Shown piece after piece: positions 1 to 8,216 of a stretch of 64,000 nt of DNA. How positions within the stretch are numbered: position 1 is the first letter of the stretch; each line of letters opens with the position of its first letter. Both the position numbers and the translations under genes were made by a program. The stretch is taken from the NCBI GenBank assembly GCA_903821995.1, contig CAIJNI010000068.1, positions 44,828-108,827 of the forward strand. Direction: 5' to 3'. The DNA is from an uncultured beta proteobacterium (GTDB lineage Bacteria; Pseudomonadota; Gammaproteobacteria; Burkholderiales; Burkholderiaceae). The notes under the pieces were generated by a model that was given only the letters and a program-made list of their open reading frames with translations, was not told the DNA's origin and did no database searches.

Positions 1-1836
1 GGTGTCTACAAAATCATTATTGCAGCACCTCAAGAAGATGTGGTTTACAGGGCGATTTTAGAAGCAAAAGAACTATTACTTGCTTTGATACAGGATCGTG
101 GCTTTGACCTTGAAAAATCACTCGTGTACTTAAAAGATCTTGTAGAGGATCTGTGTTTAGGGCCAAGTACAGGGTGTATTGTTGCTGCCGCAAAGGAGAA
201 TAGAATCCCATCGATTCGGCTAACTAAAGGCAATTTAGTGCAACTTGGTTACGGCGCAAAGCAAAGGCGTATTTGGACGGCTGAGACAGATCAAACAAGT
301 GCTATAGCGGAATCAATTTCACGAGATAAAGATTTAACTAAAAACCTCCTAACTTCCCTGGGCGTTCCAGTTCCTATGGGACAAATTGTTGCGAGTAGTG
401 AGTCTGCCTGGGAGGTAGCGCAAGATCTAGGCTTACCTGTTGTAGTAAAACCGCAGGATGGTAATCATGGTAGAGGGGTATTTACTAATTTGTTTACCCA
501 AGAGGAAATCACTTCTGCTTATGAGGTAGCCCTGCAAGAAGGTAGCGGTGTGATTGTAGAAAAATTTATATTAGGAGATGAGCATCGGCTATTGGTTGTG
601 GGTGATCAAGTTGTTGCTGCAGCAAAAGGAGAATCTGCCTGGGTAACCGGAGACGGAATACATTCTGTTGATGAGTTGATTCAAATTCAGATTAACATTG
701 ATCCACGTCGTGGTCCAACAGAAGATTTCCCGCTAAATCTTGTACGAATTGATTCGGCAGCCCTTTTTGAACTCAAGCGCCAGGGCTTTTTGCCTGAAGG
801 TGTTCCACTGAAGGGGCATGCTGTTTTGATTCAGCGCAATGGTAATGTTTCAATTGATGTGACCGATCAAGTCCATCCACTAGTTGCTAAAAGAGTAGTT
901 CTTGCCGCAAAAATTGTTGGACTAGATGTAGCGGGAGTTGACTTAGTTATTCAGGATATTTCAAGACCATTGGAAGAGCAGGGTGGTGCTATTGTTGAAG
1001 TCAATGCTGGTCCAGGCTTACTAATGCATCTAAAACCTGCACAAGGAAAGCCTAGGGCAGTAGGTCAGGCAATCATCAAGCACCTATTTCCAGATCCAGA
1101 AAGTTGCCGTATTCCTTTAATAGGAATTACAGGATCTATAGGAGCTTCTTTCGTAGCTGAAATGTCAGCGCATATTCTTAAATTAGCCAATTTTTATGTT
1201 GGGCTTGTGTCACAACAAGGTTTGTTTTTTAACCAACGTTTAGTTGAAAAAAATAACGATGCCTCATGGGCTTTGTCGCGACGAGTGGTGATGAACCGAA
1301 TGGTGACTGCGGCTGTCATTGAGGCTACTCCTCTATCAATTCTTAACGAAGGCTTAGCTTACGATCTATGTAAGATTGGCGTAATTACAAATATTGATAA
1401 AAATATCTTCTTTCCAGAAGAGTCAATCAATGATGAAGACGGCTTATTTAAAGTCTTTCGAACTCAAGTTGATGTTGTTTTACCTGAAGGGACTGCTGTA
1501 CTTAATGCGCAGGATCCTATGATTGTTGAGATGACTGACCTGTGTCTTGGCGAAATTATTTTTTATGCTGAAGATATGAATCATCCAGTTTTACAACAAA
1601 GAATTGCTCTTAATAAAAAAATTATTTGTCGGCAAGAAAATTCGATTATTTTGCAAGAGGGGAAACAACATATTTGGAGTTTTGATTTAGGATTAGTGAG
1701 ATTTATGAATAATAAGCTTGCCGAGCCAATCGGTGAACTAATGGCAGTGATTGGCGTATGCTGGGGCTTAGATTTAGATTTTCAATTGATAGAAGCAGGA
1801 TTGGAAACTTTTACTGTAGAAAAGTTGGAGGCTTAA
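1..1836 (+). CDS. cphA': Cyanophycin synthetase-like paralog CphA' (5' end outside window)
   Basis: The frame is open from base 1, and its first codons (GVYKIIIA) align with an internal stretch of the downstream CphA (GIYQVIVE). The gene therefore begins before the window, and the GTG at 40 is not its start. The ATP-grasp half is well kept (VVVKPQDGNHGRGV, IVEVNAGPG). The Mur-ligase-like half has lost its P-loop: GITGSIGASF near 1129-1158 stands where CphA has VTGTNGKTTT. It also ends about 140 residues before the CphA terminus. In this family the ATP-grasp half adds Asp and the Mur half adds Arg. The architecture recalls cyanobacterial CphA2, which joins Asp-Arg dipeptides; that activity is inferred here. 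Its stop abuts the cphA start, so the two are probably co-translated. Confidence 0.9.
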   Translation, partial: GVYKIIIAAPQEDVVYRAILEAKELLLALIQDRGFDLEKSLVYLKDLVEDLCLGPSTGCIVAAAKENRIPSIRLTKGNLVQLGYGAKQRRIWTAETDQTSAIAESISRDKDLTKNLLTSLGVPVPMGQIVASSESAWEVAQDLGLPVVVKPQDGNHGRGVFTNLFTQEEITSAYEVALQEGSGVIVEKFILGDEHRLLVVGDQVVAAAKGESAWVTGDGIHSVDELIQIQINIDPRRGPTEDFPLNLVRIDSAALFELKRQGFLPEGVPLKGHAVLIQRNGNVSIDVTDQVHPLVAKRVVLAAKIVGLDVAGVDLVIQDISRPLEEQGGAIVEVNAGPGLLMHLKPAQGKPRAVGQAIIKHLFPDPESCRIPLIGITGSIGASFVAEMSAHILKLANFYVGLVSQQGLFFNQRLVEKNNDASWALSRRVVMNRMVTAAVIEATPLSILNEGLAYDLCKIGVITNIDKNIFFPEESINDEDGLFKVFRTQVDVVLPEGTAVLNAQDPMIVEMTDLCLGEIIFYAEDMNHPVLQQRIALNKKIICRQENSIILQEGKQHIWSFDLGLVRFMNNKLAEPIGELMAVIGVCWGLDLDFQLIEAGLETFTVEKLEA

Positions 1837-4410
1837 TTGGAAGTCCAAAGAATTCGCGCATTAAGAGGGCCTAACTTATGGAGCCGCCATACTGCTATTG
1901 AAGCAATCATTGAGTGCGCCCCAAATGAGCGATCCATTGAGAACTTAAATGAATTTGAAGTTAGATTAAGAGTCCTTTTCCCACAATTACGCTTAATGCG
2001 TTTAGGAAGTTATGATGAAGTCATCTCTATGGCTCACGTCGTGGAGCACGTAGTTTTAGGGCTACAAGCACAAGCAAGTTGTCCTGTGACCTTTAGTCGA
2101 ACAGTTAAGACTAGTGAAGAGGGAATTTATCAAGTTATTGTTGAGTATAGTGAAGAAGCTGTCGGTCGTTTAGCATTTGAGATGGCCATGCGGATTATTG
2201 CTGCTGCGTTAAATGATGAACCTTTTGATTTGAATAAAGCTTTAAAAGAACTTACCGATTTAGATGAAGATGTTCGTTTGGGTCCGAGTACAGGTTCGAT
2301 TGTTCAAGCTGCGGTAGAAAAAAATATTCCTTATCGCAGAATGACTGATGGCAGCATGGTTCAATTTGGATGGGGTAGTAAACAAAAACGTATTCAGGCT
2401 GCTGAGACGAGTGATACCAGTGCAATTGCTGAAGCGATTGCACAGGACAAGGAGTTAACGAAAGAATTACTGCATGCCGCGGGTGTATCTGTGCCCTTAG
2501 GTAAGGTCGTCACTACAGTAGAAGAAGCCTGGGCAGTTGCTCAGGAACTAGGTCGAACGATAGTAATAAAACCCAAAGATGGCAATCAAGGTAAAGGGGT
2601 TGCAGTTAATATTCAATCTGAGGATCAAGTTCGGCAAGCTTTTGAAGTTGCAAAAAATTATGGTTCAAAAATCATTGTAGAGCGCTACTTACCTGGGCAA
2701 GACTTTAGGCTACTTGTTGTGGGAGATCATCTAGTTGCCGCTTCTAGACGAGATCCACCTCAAGTGATTGGGGATGGCGTATTAACTATTCAAGAGCTTG
2801 TTGATCAGGTGAACCTTGATCCTCTTCGTGGGGATGGACACGCTACACCGTTGACAAAAATTCGCCTTGATGACATTGCAATTGCAACGTTAGCGAAGCA
2901 AGATTTAAATACGCATTCTGTTCCAAGAAATGGCGCACGTATTATTCTTAGAAATAATGCAAACTTAAGTACGGGCGGAAGTGCAACCGATGTCACAGAT
3001 GACGTTCATCCGGAAATGGCAGCGAGTGCTGTTGCAGCTGCCAAAATGGTTGGATTAGATATATGCGGAGTCGATATCGTATGTGAAGCTGTTTATAAAC
3101 CACTTGAGGAACAAGGGGGTGGGATTGTTGAGGTCAATGCTGCTCCGGGACTTAGGATGCACTTAAATCCATCTTATGGAAAAAGTCGTCCAGTGGGTGA
3201 AGCAATTATTAACACGATGTTTCCTCATGAAGAAAATGCTCGCATACCAGTCGTGGCGGTAACAGGAACTAATGGTAAGACGACAACTGTTAGGTTAATT
3301 GCTCACATCATGAAACAAAACAAGTGGCGAGTTGGAATGACAACCACAGATGGTGTTTATGTTGAGGATGAGCGAATTGATACAGGTGATTGTAGCGGGC
3401 CTAAAAGCGCAAAAAATATACTAATGCATCCTGAAGTCGATGCGGCAGTATTTGAGACTGCTCGAGGAGGGATACTTCGAGAGGGTCTTGGATTTGACAT
3501 GTGCCAAGTTGCAGTTGTCACAAATATCGGACAAGGTGATCATTTAGGAATGAGCTATATCTCAACTGTTGAAGAATTAGCGGTTGTTAAACAGGTTGTA
3601 GTTCAAAATGTTTCCCCATCGGGCATGGCTGTTCTTAATGCAAGCGATGCCAATGTGGTGAAGATGGCTAAGACGTGTCGTGGAGCGGTCACTTTTTTTG
3701 CGATGAACCCTCATCATCCTGTGATATCAACCCATCGCGCTCATGGTAATAGAGTGATCTATGCGGATCAAGACGCAATTATCGTTGCAATAGGTAACTC
3801 AGTCATTCAAAAAATTCCTTTCGCAGAGATCCCATTAACCGATTCTGGCCGATTAGGGTTTCAAATTGAAAATGTCATGGCAGCTATAGGTGCGGTTTGG
3901 GCAATCGATATAGACTGGTCTAGGATACTTCAGGGTTTAAGCCATTTTGTGAGCACAACTGAAAGTGCCCCTGGTCGATTTAATATCTTTAAACATAATG
4001 GCGCTACTGTGATTGCTGATTATGGGCATAATCCTGACGCCATCAGAGCGCTGGTGAGTGCTACAAATGCCATAGAAGCTAAAGAGAGATATGTCGTCAT
4101 TAGTGGCGCCGGAGATCGCCGAGACGATGATATCCGAGAGCAAACCAAGTTATTAGGCGCCGCTTTTGATCATGCAATTTTGTATCAAGATCAATGTCAA
4201 CGAGGTAGGGAAGATGGAGAAGTGATAGCGCTTCTTAGAGATGGTCTTGTGGGCGCTAAGAAAACAAAATTCATTGAGGAAATTCGGGGTGAGTTTTTAG
4301 CCATAGATACAGCATTAGAAAAATTAAAGCCTGAAGACCTATGCTTAATCCTGATTGATCAAGTAGAAGAATCACTTGAATATTTGTCAAAGGTAACAAA
4401 ATCTAAATAA
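1837..4410 (+). CDS. cphA: Cyanophycin synthetase
   Basis: Non-ribosomal synthetase making the Asp-Arg storage polymer cyanophycin from aspartate, arginine and ATP in the cytoplasm. The 857 residues hold an N-terminal domain (about 1-160) with an HxxEH motif (H67, E70, H71), an ATP-grasp domain (about 220-475; VIKPKDGNQGKGV, IVEVNAAPG) and a Mur-ligase-like domain with an intact P-loop (TGTNGKTT, residues 476-483) and a C-terminal lobe with ADYGHNPD. Length is near the family norm. The start is a TTG at 1837 directly after the CphA' stop. GGAG at 1827-1830 gives a 6-base spacing, and MEVQRIRALRGPNLWSR is the usual family N-terminus. No cyanophycinase gene is in the window. Confidence 0.96.
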   Translation: MEVQRIRALRGPNLWSRHTAIEAIIECAPNERSIENLNEFEVRLRVLFPQLRLMRLGSYDEVISMAHVVEHVVLGLQAQASCPVTFSRTVKTSEEGIYQVIVEYSEEAVGRLAFEMAMRIIAAALNDEPFDLNKALKELTDLDEDVRLGPSTGSIVQAAVEKNIPYRRMTDGSMVQFGWGSKQKRIQAAETSDTSAIAEAIAQDKELTKELLHAAGVSVPLGKVVTTVEEAWAVAQELGRTIVIKPKDGNQGKGVAVNIQSEDQVRQAFEVAKNYGSKIIVERYLPGQDFRLLVVGDHLVAASRRDPPQVIGDGVLTIQELVDQVNLDPLRGDGHATPLTKIRLDDIAIATLAKQDLNTHSVPRNGARIILRNNANLSTGGSATDVTDDVHPEMAASAVAAAKMVGLDICGVDIVCEAVYKPLEEQGGGIVEVNAAPGLRMHLNPSYGKSRPVGEAIINTMFPHEENARIPVVAVTGTNGKTTTVRLIAHIMKQNKWRVGMTTTDGVYVEDERIDTGDCSGPKSAKNILMHPEVDAAVFETARGGILREGLGFDMCQVAVVTNIGQGDHLGMSYISTVEELAVVKQVVVQNVSPSGMAVLNASDANVVKMAKTCRGAVTFFAMNPHHPVISTHRAHGNRVIYADQDAIIVAIGNSVIQKIPFAEIPLTDSGRLGFQIENVMAAIGAVWAIDIDWSRILQGLSHFVSTTESAPGRFNIFKHNGATVIADYGHNPDAIRALVSATNAIEAKERYVVISGAGDRRDDDIREQTKLLGAAFDHAILYQDQCQRGREDGEVIALLRDGLVGAKKTKFIEEIRGEFLAIDTALEKLKPEDLCLILIDQVEESLEYLSKVTKSK

Positions 4411-4450
4411 TTGAGTGATTATTTCTTTGTAAGAATATTCTGATTCAATT

Positions 4451-4470
4451 GTAGGTAATTGTAGGTAATT
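4451..4470. repeat. 10-bp tandem duplication
   Basis: GTAGGTAATT occurs twice head to tail, preceded by a partial copy (CAATT). It lies in the 208-base gap between cphA and the permease gene. The rest of the gap is AT-rich with a weak A/T-only hairpin around 4493-4515 and no convincing terminator. Confidence 0.85.
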
Positions 4471-4618
4471 AAAAATCCCCTCTTGATTTTAAAAAGAAAA
4501 CTATTTTTTCTTCAACGATTCTATTGAATTTGTTGATTTTGATTCATTTCAAGCACTAGTCAATATGTAATTCCTTTTGTAGACTCCGGCAGTTAATTGT
4601 GAATAAAAGGAGTAGTGC

Positions 4619-6040
4619 ATGACGAATCAACACCGAAATAAAGCTGTATCTGCGGATCAGGTTATTGAGGAGTCTCATTTAAAACGGCACTTAAAATCGA
4701 GACATATTCTTCTGATGGCATTAGGTTCAACAATTGGTGTAGGACTGTTTTTAGGTTCTGGAACAGCTATAGCTCATGCAGGCCCATCAATTCTTTTGGC
4801 ATACCTCTTGGCTGGTGTTGTTGCATTCATCGTTTTAAGAGCCTTGGGTGAAATGGCAGTCCATAATCCAATCGCTGGATCATTTGCTCATTATGCACAC
4901 GAATATGTGGGCCCCCTTGCCGGGTATTTGGTAGGATGGGGATATTGGTTTTATTGGGTGATTGTTGGTGTGGCAGAAGTCAGTGCGGTAGGAATTTATA
5001 TGGGTATTTGGTTTCCTGAGATGCCTCAGTGGATATGGGCAATTAGTTCATTGATATTTATGGGGGGGCTCAATTTTATTGCAGTTAAGCTTTTTGGAGA
5101 ATTTGAATTTTGGTTTGCATTAATTAAAGTATTTGCAATTATTGCCATCATTGCATTTGGAGGGATGGTTATATTTTTTGGCTTAAGTAATGGAGGGGTT
5201 CCATTGGGGCTCACAAACCTATGGGCTAATGGCGGATTCTTTCCTACTGGATTTGATGGGTTCTTATTTTCATTACAAATGGCTTTATTTGCTTATGTGG
5301 GTATAGAAATGATTGGGTTATCAGCAGGTGAGGCAGAAAACCCAGAAAAAACATTACCGATGGCGATTGATTCTCTGATCATTCGCATTGTGGTCTTTTA
5401 TGGTGGAGCATTACTTGTTATCTTATGTATTTATCCTTGGAATGAAATGGGAAGTCAAGGCAGTCCATTTGTGGTGATGTTTGAAAGAATGGGATTAAAA
5501 GAAGCGGCTGGAGTAGTTAATTTTGTAGTGATTACTGCAGCATTATCTTCCTGTAATGCTGGAATCTTTAGCGGGGGTAGACTGCTTATGGGCTTAGCTC
5601 AAAAAGGATTTGCACCCGCTCAGATGAAAAAAATATCAAAAACGGGGGTACCTTCACTGGCAGTCATAGCGACTGTATCAACCGCTATCGTTGGTTCGAT
5701 ATTGAACTTCTTTGTTCCAGAGAAAGCATTTATTTGGGCTACTTCAGCTGTCACATTGATTGGATTATGTGTTTGGCTAGTCATCCTGATGACTCAATTA
5801 CAGTTTAGAAAAAAGTTATCTCAAGAGCAGCTTGATGGCCTGACTTATAAAAGTATACTTTGGCCCTATAGCATTTGGTTTGCTATCGCATTTATTCTTT
5901 TGGTGATTTTTATTATGTGCATACACCCTGAGGGGATCATTGGATTAATTGTGGGAGTGCCAATTATTTTATTCTTAGTTCTTATCTACTATCTAAAAGG
6001 GTTTAATAAGAAAGAATACCTAGGTCAAAAAACTAATTAA
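4619..6040 (+). CDS. Amino-acid permease, APC superfamily (AAT type)
   Basis: Inner-membrane amino-acid/proton symporter of 473 residues. After a hydrophilic N-terminus of about 25 residues, the first helix carries the family motif GSTIGVGLFLGSG. About twelve hydrophobic segments follow; the GEMA element in ALGEMAVHNPIAGSFA after helix 2 and GLSAGEAENPEKTLPMAI in the middle are typical of the AAT subfamily (GabP, ProY, CycA). The substrate cannot be read from sequence. Position after the cyanophycin genes makes Arg or Asp uptake conceivable, but this is only inference. AAAAGGAG ends 6 bases before the ATG. Its 3' end overlaps the convergent acyltransferase gene by 8 bases. Confidence 0.9.
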   Translation: MTNQHRNKAVSADQVIEESHLKRHLKSRHILLMALGSTIGVGLFLGSGTAIAHAGPSILLAYLLAGVVAFIVLRALGEMAVHNPIAGSFAHYAHEYVGPLAGYLVGWGYWFYWVIVGVAEVSAVGIYMGIWFPEMPQWIWAISSLIFMGGLNFIAVKLFGEFEFWFALIKVFAIIAIIAFGGMVIFFGLSNGGVPLGLTNLWANGGFFPTGFDGFLFSLQMALFAYVGIEMIGLSAGEAENPEKTLPMAIDSLIIRIVVFYGGALLVILCIYPWNEMGSQGSPFVVMFERMGLKEAAGVVNFVVITAALSSCNAGIFSGGRLLMGLAQKGFAPAQMKKISKTGVPSLAVIATVSTAIVGSILNFFVPEKAFIWATSAVTLIGLCVWLVILMTQLQFRKKLSQEQLDGLTYKSILWPYSIWFAIAFILLVIFIMCIHPEGIIGLIVGVPIILFLVLIYYLKGFNKKEYLGQKTN

Positions 6041-7091
6041 GTTGAATTTTCCTAGAGGGGAACTCAATATATTTATATAGGTAGTGGGCTGCAATCCAGC
6101 TCATTACCCAAATCCCTAATATAAATAAAACAGGACTTAATGTGAGGTGTGGGGCAGTCATTGTATATAAAGTATTCATTAAAAGAATGAAACAGAAATG
6201 AATTAGAAATGCACAATAAGAGCGTTGACTAAACCAAATATTGACCTGAGCCCATTTGGGGTTAAGGTGATCATATGAAAGCGAACCGCCCCAAGAAATC
6301 ACTAAAGCGATGAGGATCTCCAAAATATTTTTAATGTGTAATTCAAAAAAAGTTTCAGATAAAACAGCAAAAAAAACGATGAGAAGAATGAGCTTTGAAT
6401 GGGTTTTTAGTAGCTGGTCTTTTGCGTCATTAGAAAGATATGAAATGATACCTAGGCCATAGGCCCCTAAAAAGTAAATGAAATAGTTATCAAATATGAA
6501 ACTCTTACTAAAGAACAATAGAGAGCAGAGGACAACCGCCCCTAGAAACCAAATACCCGTTTTGAAATTTTTAAAAATGAGTATGAAGAATGCTAGAAAC
6601 ACATAAAGCTGCCAGTCAATAGCAACATACCAAACCCCAACAGAAATAGACTCAAACCCAAAAATATGCTGGAGAAAAAATATGTGTGCTAAAAATTGTT
6701 GCCATGTTTCTGGTAGTCCAATGTATTCTTCAAAATTGTAGTACCTTGCAATCATAGCGCAGAGCATAGTAAGAAGAAGTGCAACTACATAGGTTGGGAT
6801 TAAACGTAAGTAGCGATTATGTATTGCTTTAATAAAACCAACTTTAAGCATGCTAAAGGGTAGATTCTTGGCGGCTAAATATCCCCCTGTGACTAAAAAT
6901 ATTTGTACAGCTAAGTTGCCATAATTAGAAATCCAATACATGATTCCTGGGAGTAAGGCTTGGGCGTCGCGTGAGATTTCGCCATAATTGCTAATATGGT
7001 GAAAAATAATAAGTTGAACCGCGAAGGTTTTTAAGATATCTAGAATCACAAAGTGATTCTTAAAAGAAATAGGTTTGGACGATATCATCAA
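6033..7091 (-). CDS. Acyltransferase family 3 (OafA/YrhL-like) membrane protein
   Basis: Integral membrane O-acyltransferase of 352 residues with about ten hydrophobic segments. The N-terminal helix ends in IIFHHISNYG, matching the His-containing motif of acyltransferase_3 proteins that acetylate surface polysaccharides or other glycans. There is no C-terminal SGNH domain, so it is the short form. The acceptor is unknown, and no polysaccharide cluster adjoins it. It converges on and overlaps the permease gene, and stands alone upstream of the fbp 3' end. Confidence 0.85.
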   Translation of the reverse strand: MMISSKPISFKNHFVILDILKTFAVQLIIFHHISNYGEISRDAQALLPGIMYWISNYGNLAVQIFLVTGGYLAAKNLPFSMLKVGFIKAIHNRYLRLIPTYVVALLLTMLCAMIARYYNFEEYIGLPETWQQFLAHIFFLQHIFGFESISVGVWYVAIDWQLYVFLAFFILIFKNFKTGIWFLGAVVLCSLLFFSKSFIFDNYFIYFLGAYGLGIISYLSNDAKDQLLKTHSKLILLIVFFAVLSETFFELHIKNILEILIALVISWGGSLSYDHLNPKWAQVNIWFSQRSYCAFLIHFCFILLMNTLYTMTAPHLTLSPVLFILGIWVMSWIAAHYLYKYIEFPSRKIQLN

Positions 7092-7181
7092 GGCTAATCG
7101 AACTCATTTGAGTCTAGGAAAAGGTTGATTTTAAGCGAAATTCAATTTTCTGTTGAATTAAACTGTAAGCACTAACTTTTT

Positions 7182-8189
7182 TTATAGACCTTGATGGTAC
7201 TCGAGCAACTTTGCGACCTCATTTTTGGAGCCTAAAATGACTGATACGCGTTCATGCAACTTGAGTGGTTGAATGCTCAGGATATTCTGCTGGCTATTAA
7301 TCGATGCACCACCAGCTTGTTCAATTAGAAAGCTCATTGGATTTGCTTCGTACATTAAACGCAATTTTCCAGGCTTTCCTGGCTCCCGTTGATCCCATGG
7401 GTACATAAAAATTCCCCCGCGCGTCAAGATGCGATGGACATCTGCCACCATAGAGGCAATCCATCGCATATTAAAGTCTTTTTGGCGAGGCCCAGTGCTA
7501 CCCGCTAAGCATTCTTCAACATATTTTCTAACCGGAGGTGCCCAGTGGCGCATATTTGACATATTGATCGAAAATTCTTTGCTATCCTCTGGGATAAGTA
7601 CATTCTCTCTAGTCAATAGGTACTCTTTGGTAGATTTATCAAGGGTAAACATGAACACACCCTGTCCTAAAGTGAGGACTAGAGTTGTCTGTGGGCCGTA
7701 GAGTACATATCCTGCCGCAACTTGTTCAGAACCTTTTTGAAGAAAATCTTTTTCTGAAATTAAATTGTGATGTGTTGGTTTTTTTAAAATTGAAAAAATA
7801 GTTCCTATTGAAACATTCACATCAATGTTCGATGAACCATCAAGGGGGTCAAAGAGGAGAAGGTAATCTCCGCTTGAGTATTGACTGGGAGTGATTAAAA
7901 TTTCATCCAATTCTTCCGAGGCTAGTCCAGATAGGAATCCACTAGCCTGACAGGAATCGATCAACATATTATTTGTTAAAACATCTAATTTTTGTTGTGT
8001 TTCACCTTGGATATTTGAAGATTCTGCTGAGCCAAGAACATTTTCTAATGCACCTTGACTAACAAGCCCACTAATTTTTTGGCAGGTATGAGCAATAGAT
8101 TCTATTAATGAGCAAAGGTTTTGATCCGTTTTATGGGCTTGTTGTTGACTATTTAAAAATAATTTTAGACTGAGATGATTAGTATTCAT
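7182..8189 (-). CDS. fbp: Fructose-1,6-bisphosphatase class I
   Basis: Hydrolyses fructose 1,6-bisphosphate to fructose 6-phosphate, the committed step of gluconeogenesis. The 335-residue protein shows the metal-binding signature [21 protein letters not shown] around residues 115-135, the SEE element (ASEELDE) and the substrate-binding region [23 protein letters not shown]. Length is normal for the class. It lies 27 bases after pepN on the same strand and is likely co-transcribed with it. No strong Shine-Dalgarno is visible before its ATG. Confidence 0.97.
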   Translation of the reverse strand: MNTNHLSLKLFLNSQQQAHKTDQNLCSLIESIAHTCQKISGLVSQGALENVLGSAESSNIQGETQQKLDVLTNNMLIDSCQASGFLSGLASEELDEILITPSQYSSGDYLLLFDPLDGSSNIDVNVSIGTIFSILKKPTHHNLISEKDFLQKGSEQVAAGYVLYGPQTTLVLTLGQGVFMFTLDKSTKEYLLTRENVLIPEDSKEFSINMSNMRHWAPPVRKYVEECLAGSTGPRQKDFNMRWIASMVADVHRILTRGGIFMYPWDQREPGKPGKLRLMYEANPMSFLIEQAGGASINSQQNILSIQPLKLHERVSVILGSKNEVAKLLEYHQGL

Positions 8190-8216
8190 TAGGCTTTTGA
8201 TTGTATAGATTAAAAA

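Noticed and set aside
40..1836. GTG at 40 as the start of the first cyanophycin synthetase
   Set aside because: The frame is open to base 1 and the upstream codons align with CphA, so the gene is cut by the window edge.
7429..7701. 90-codon plus-strand frame inside fbp
   Set aside because: It lies entirely antisense to a well-conserved gene and has no recognisable protein features or ribosome binding site.
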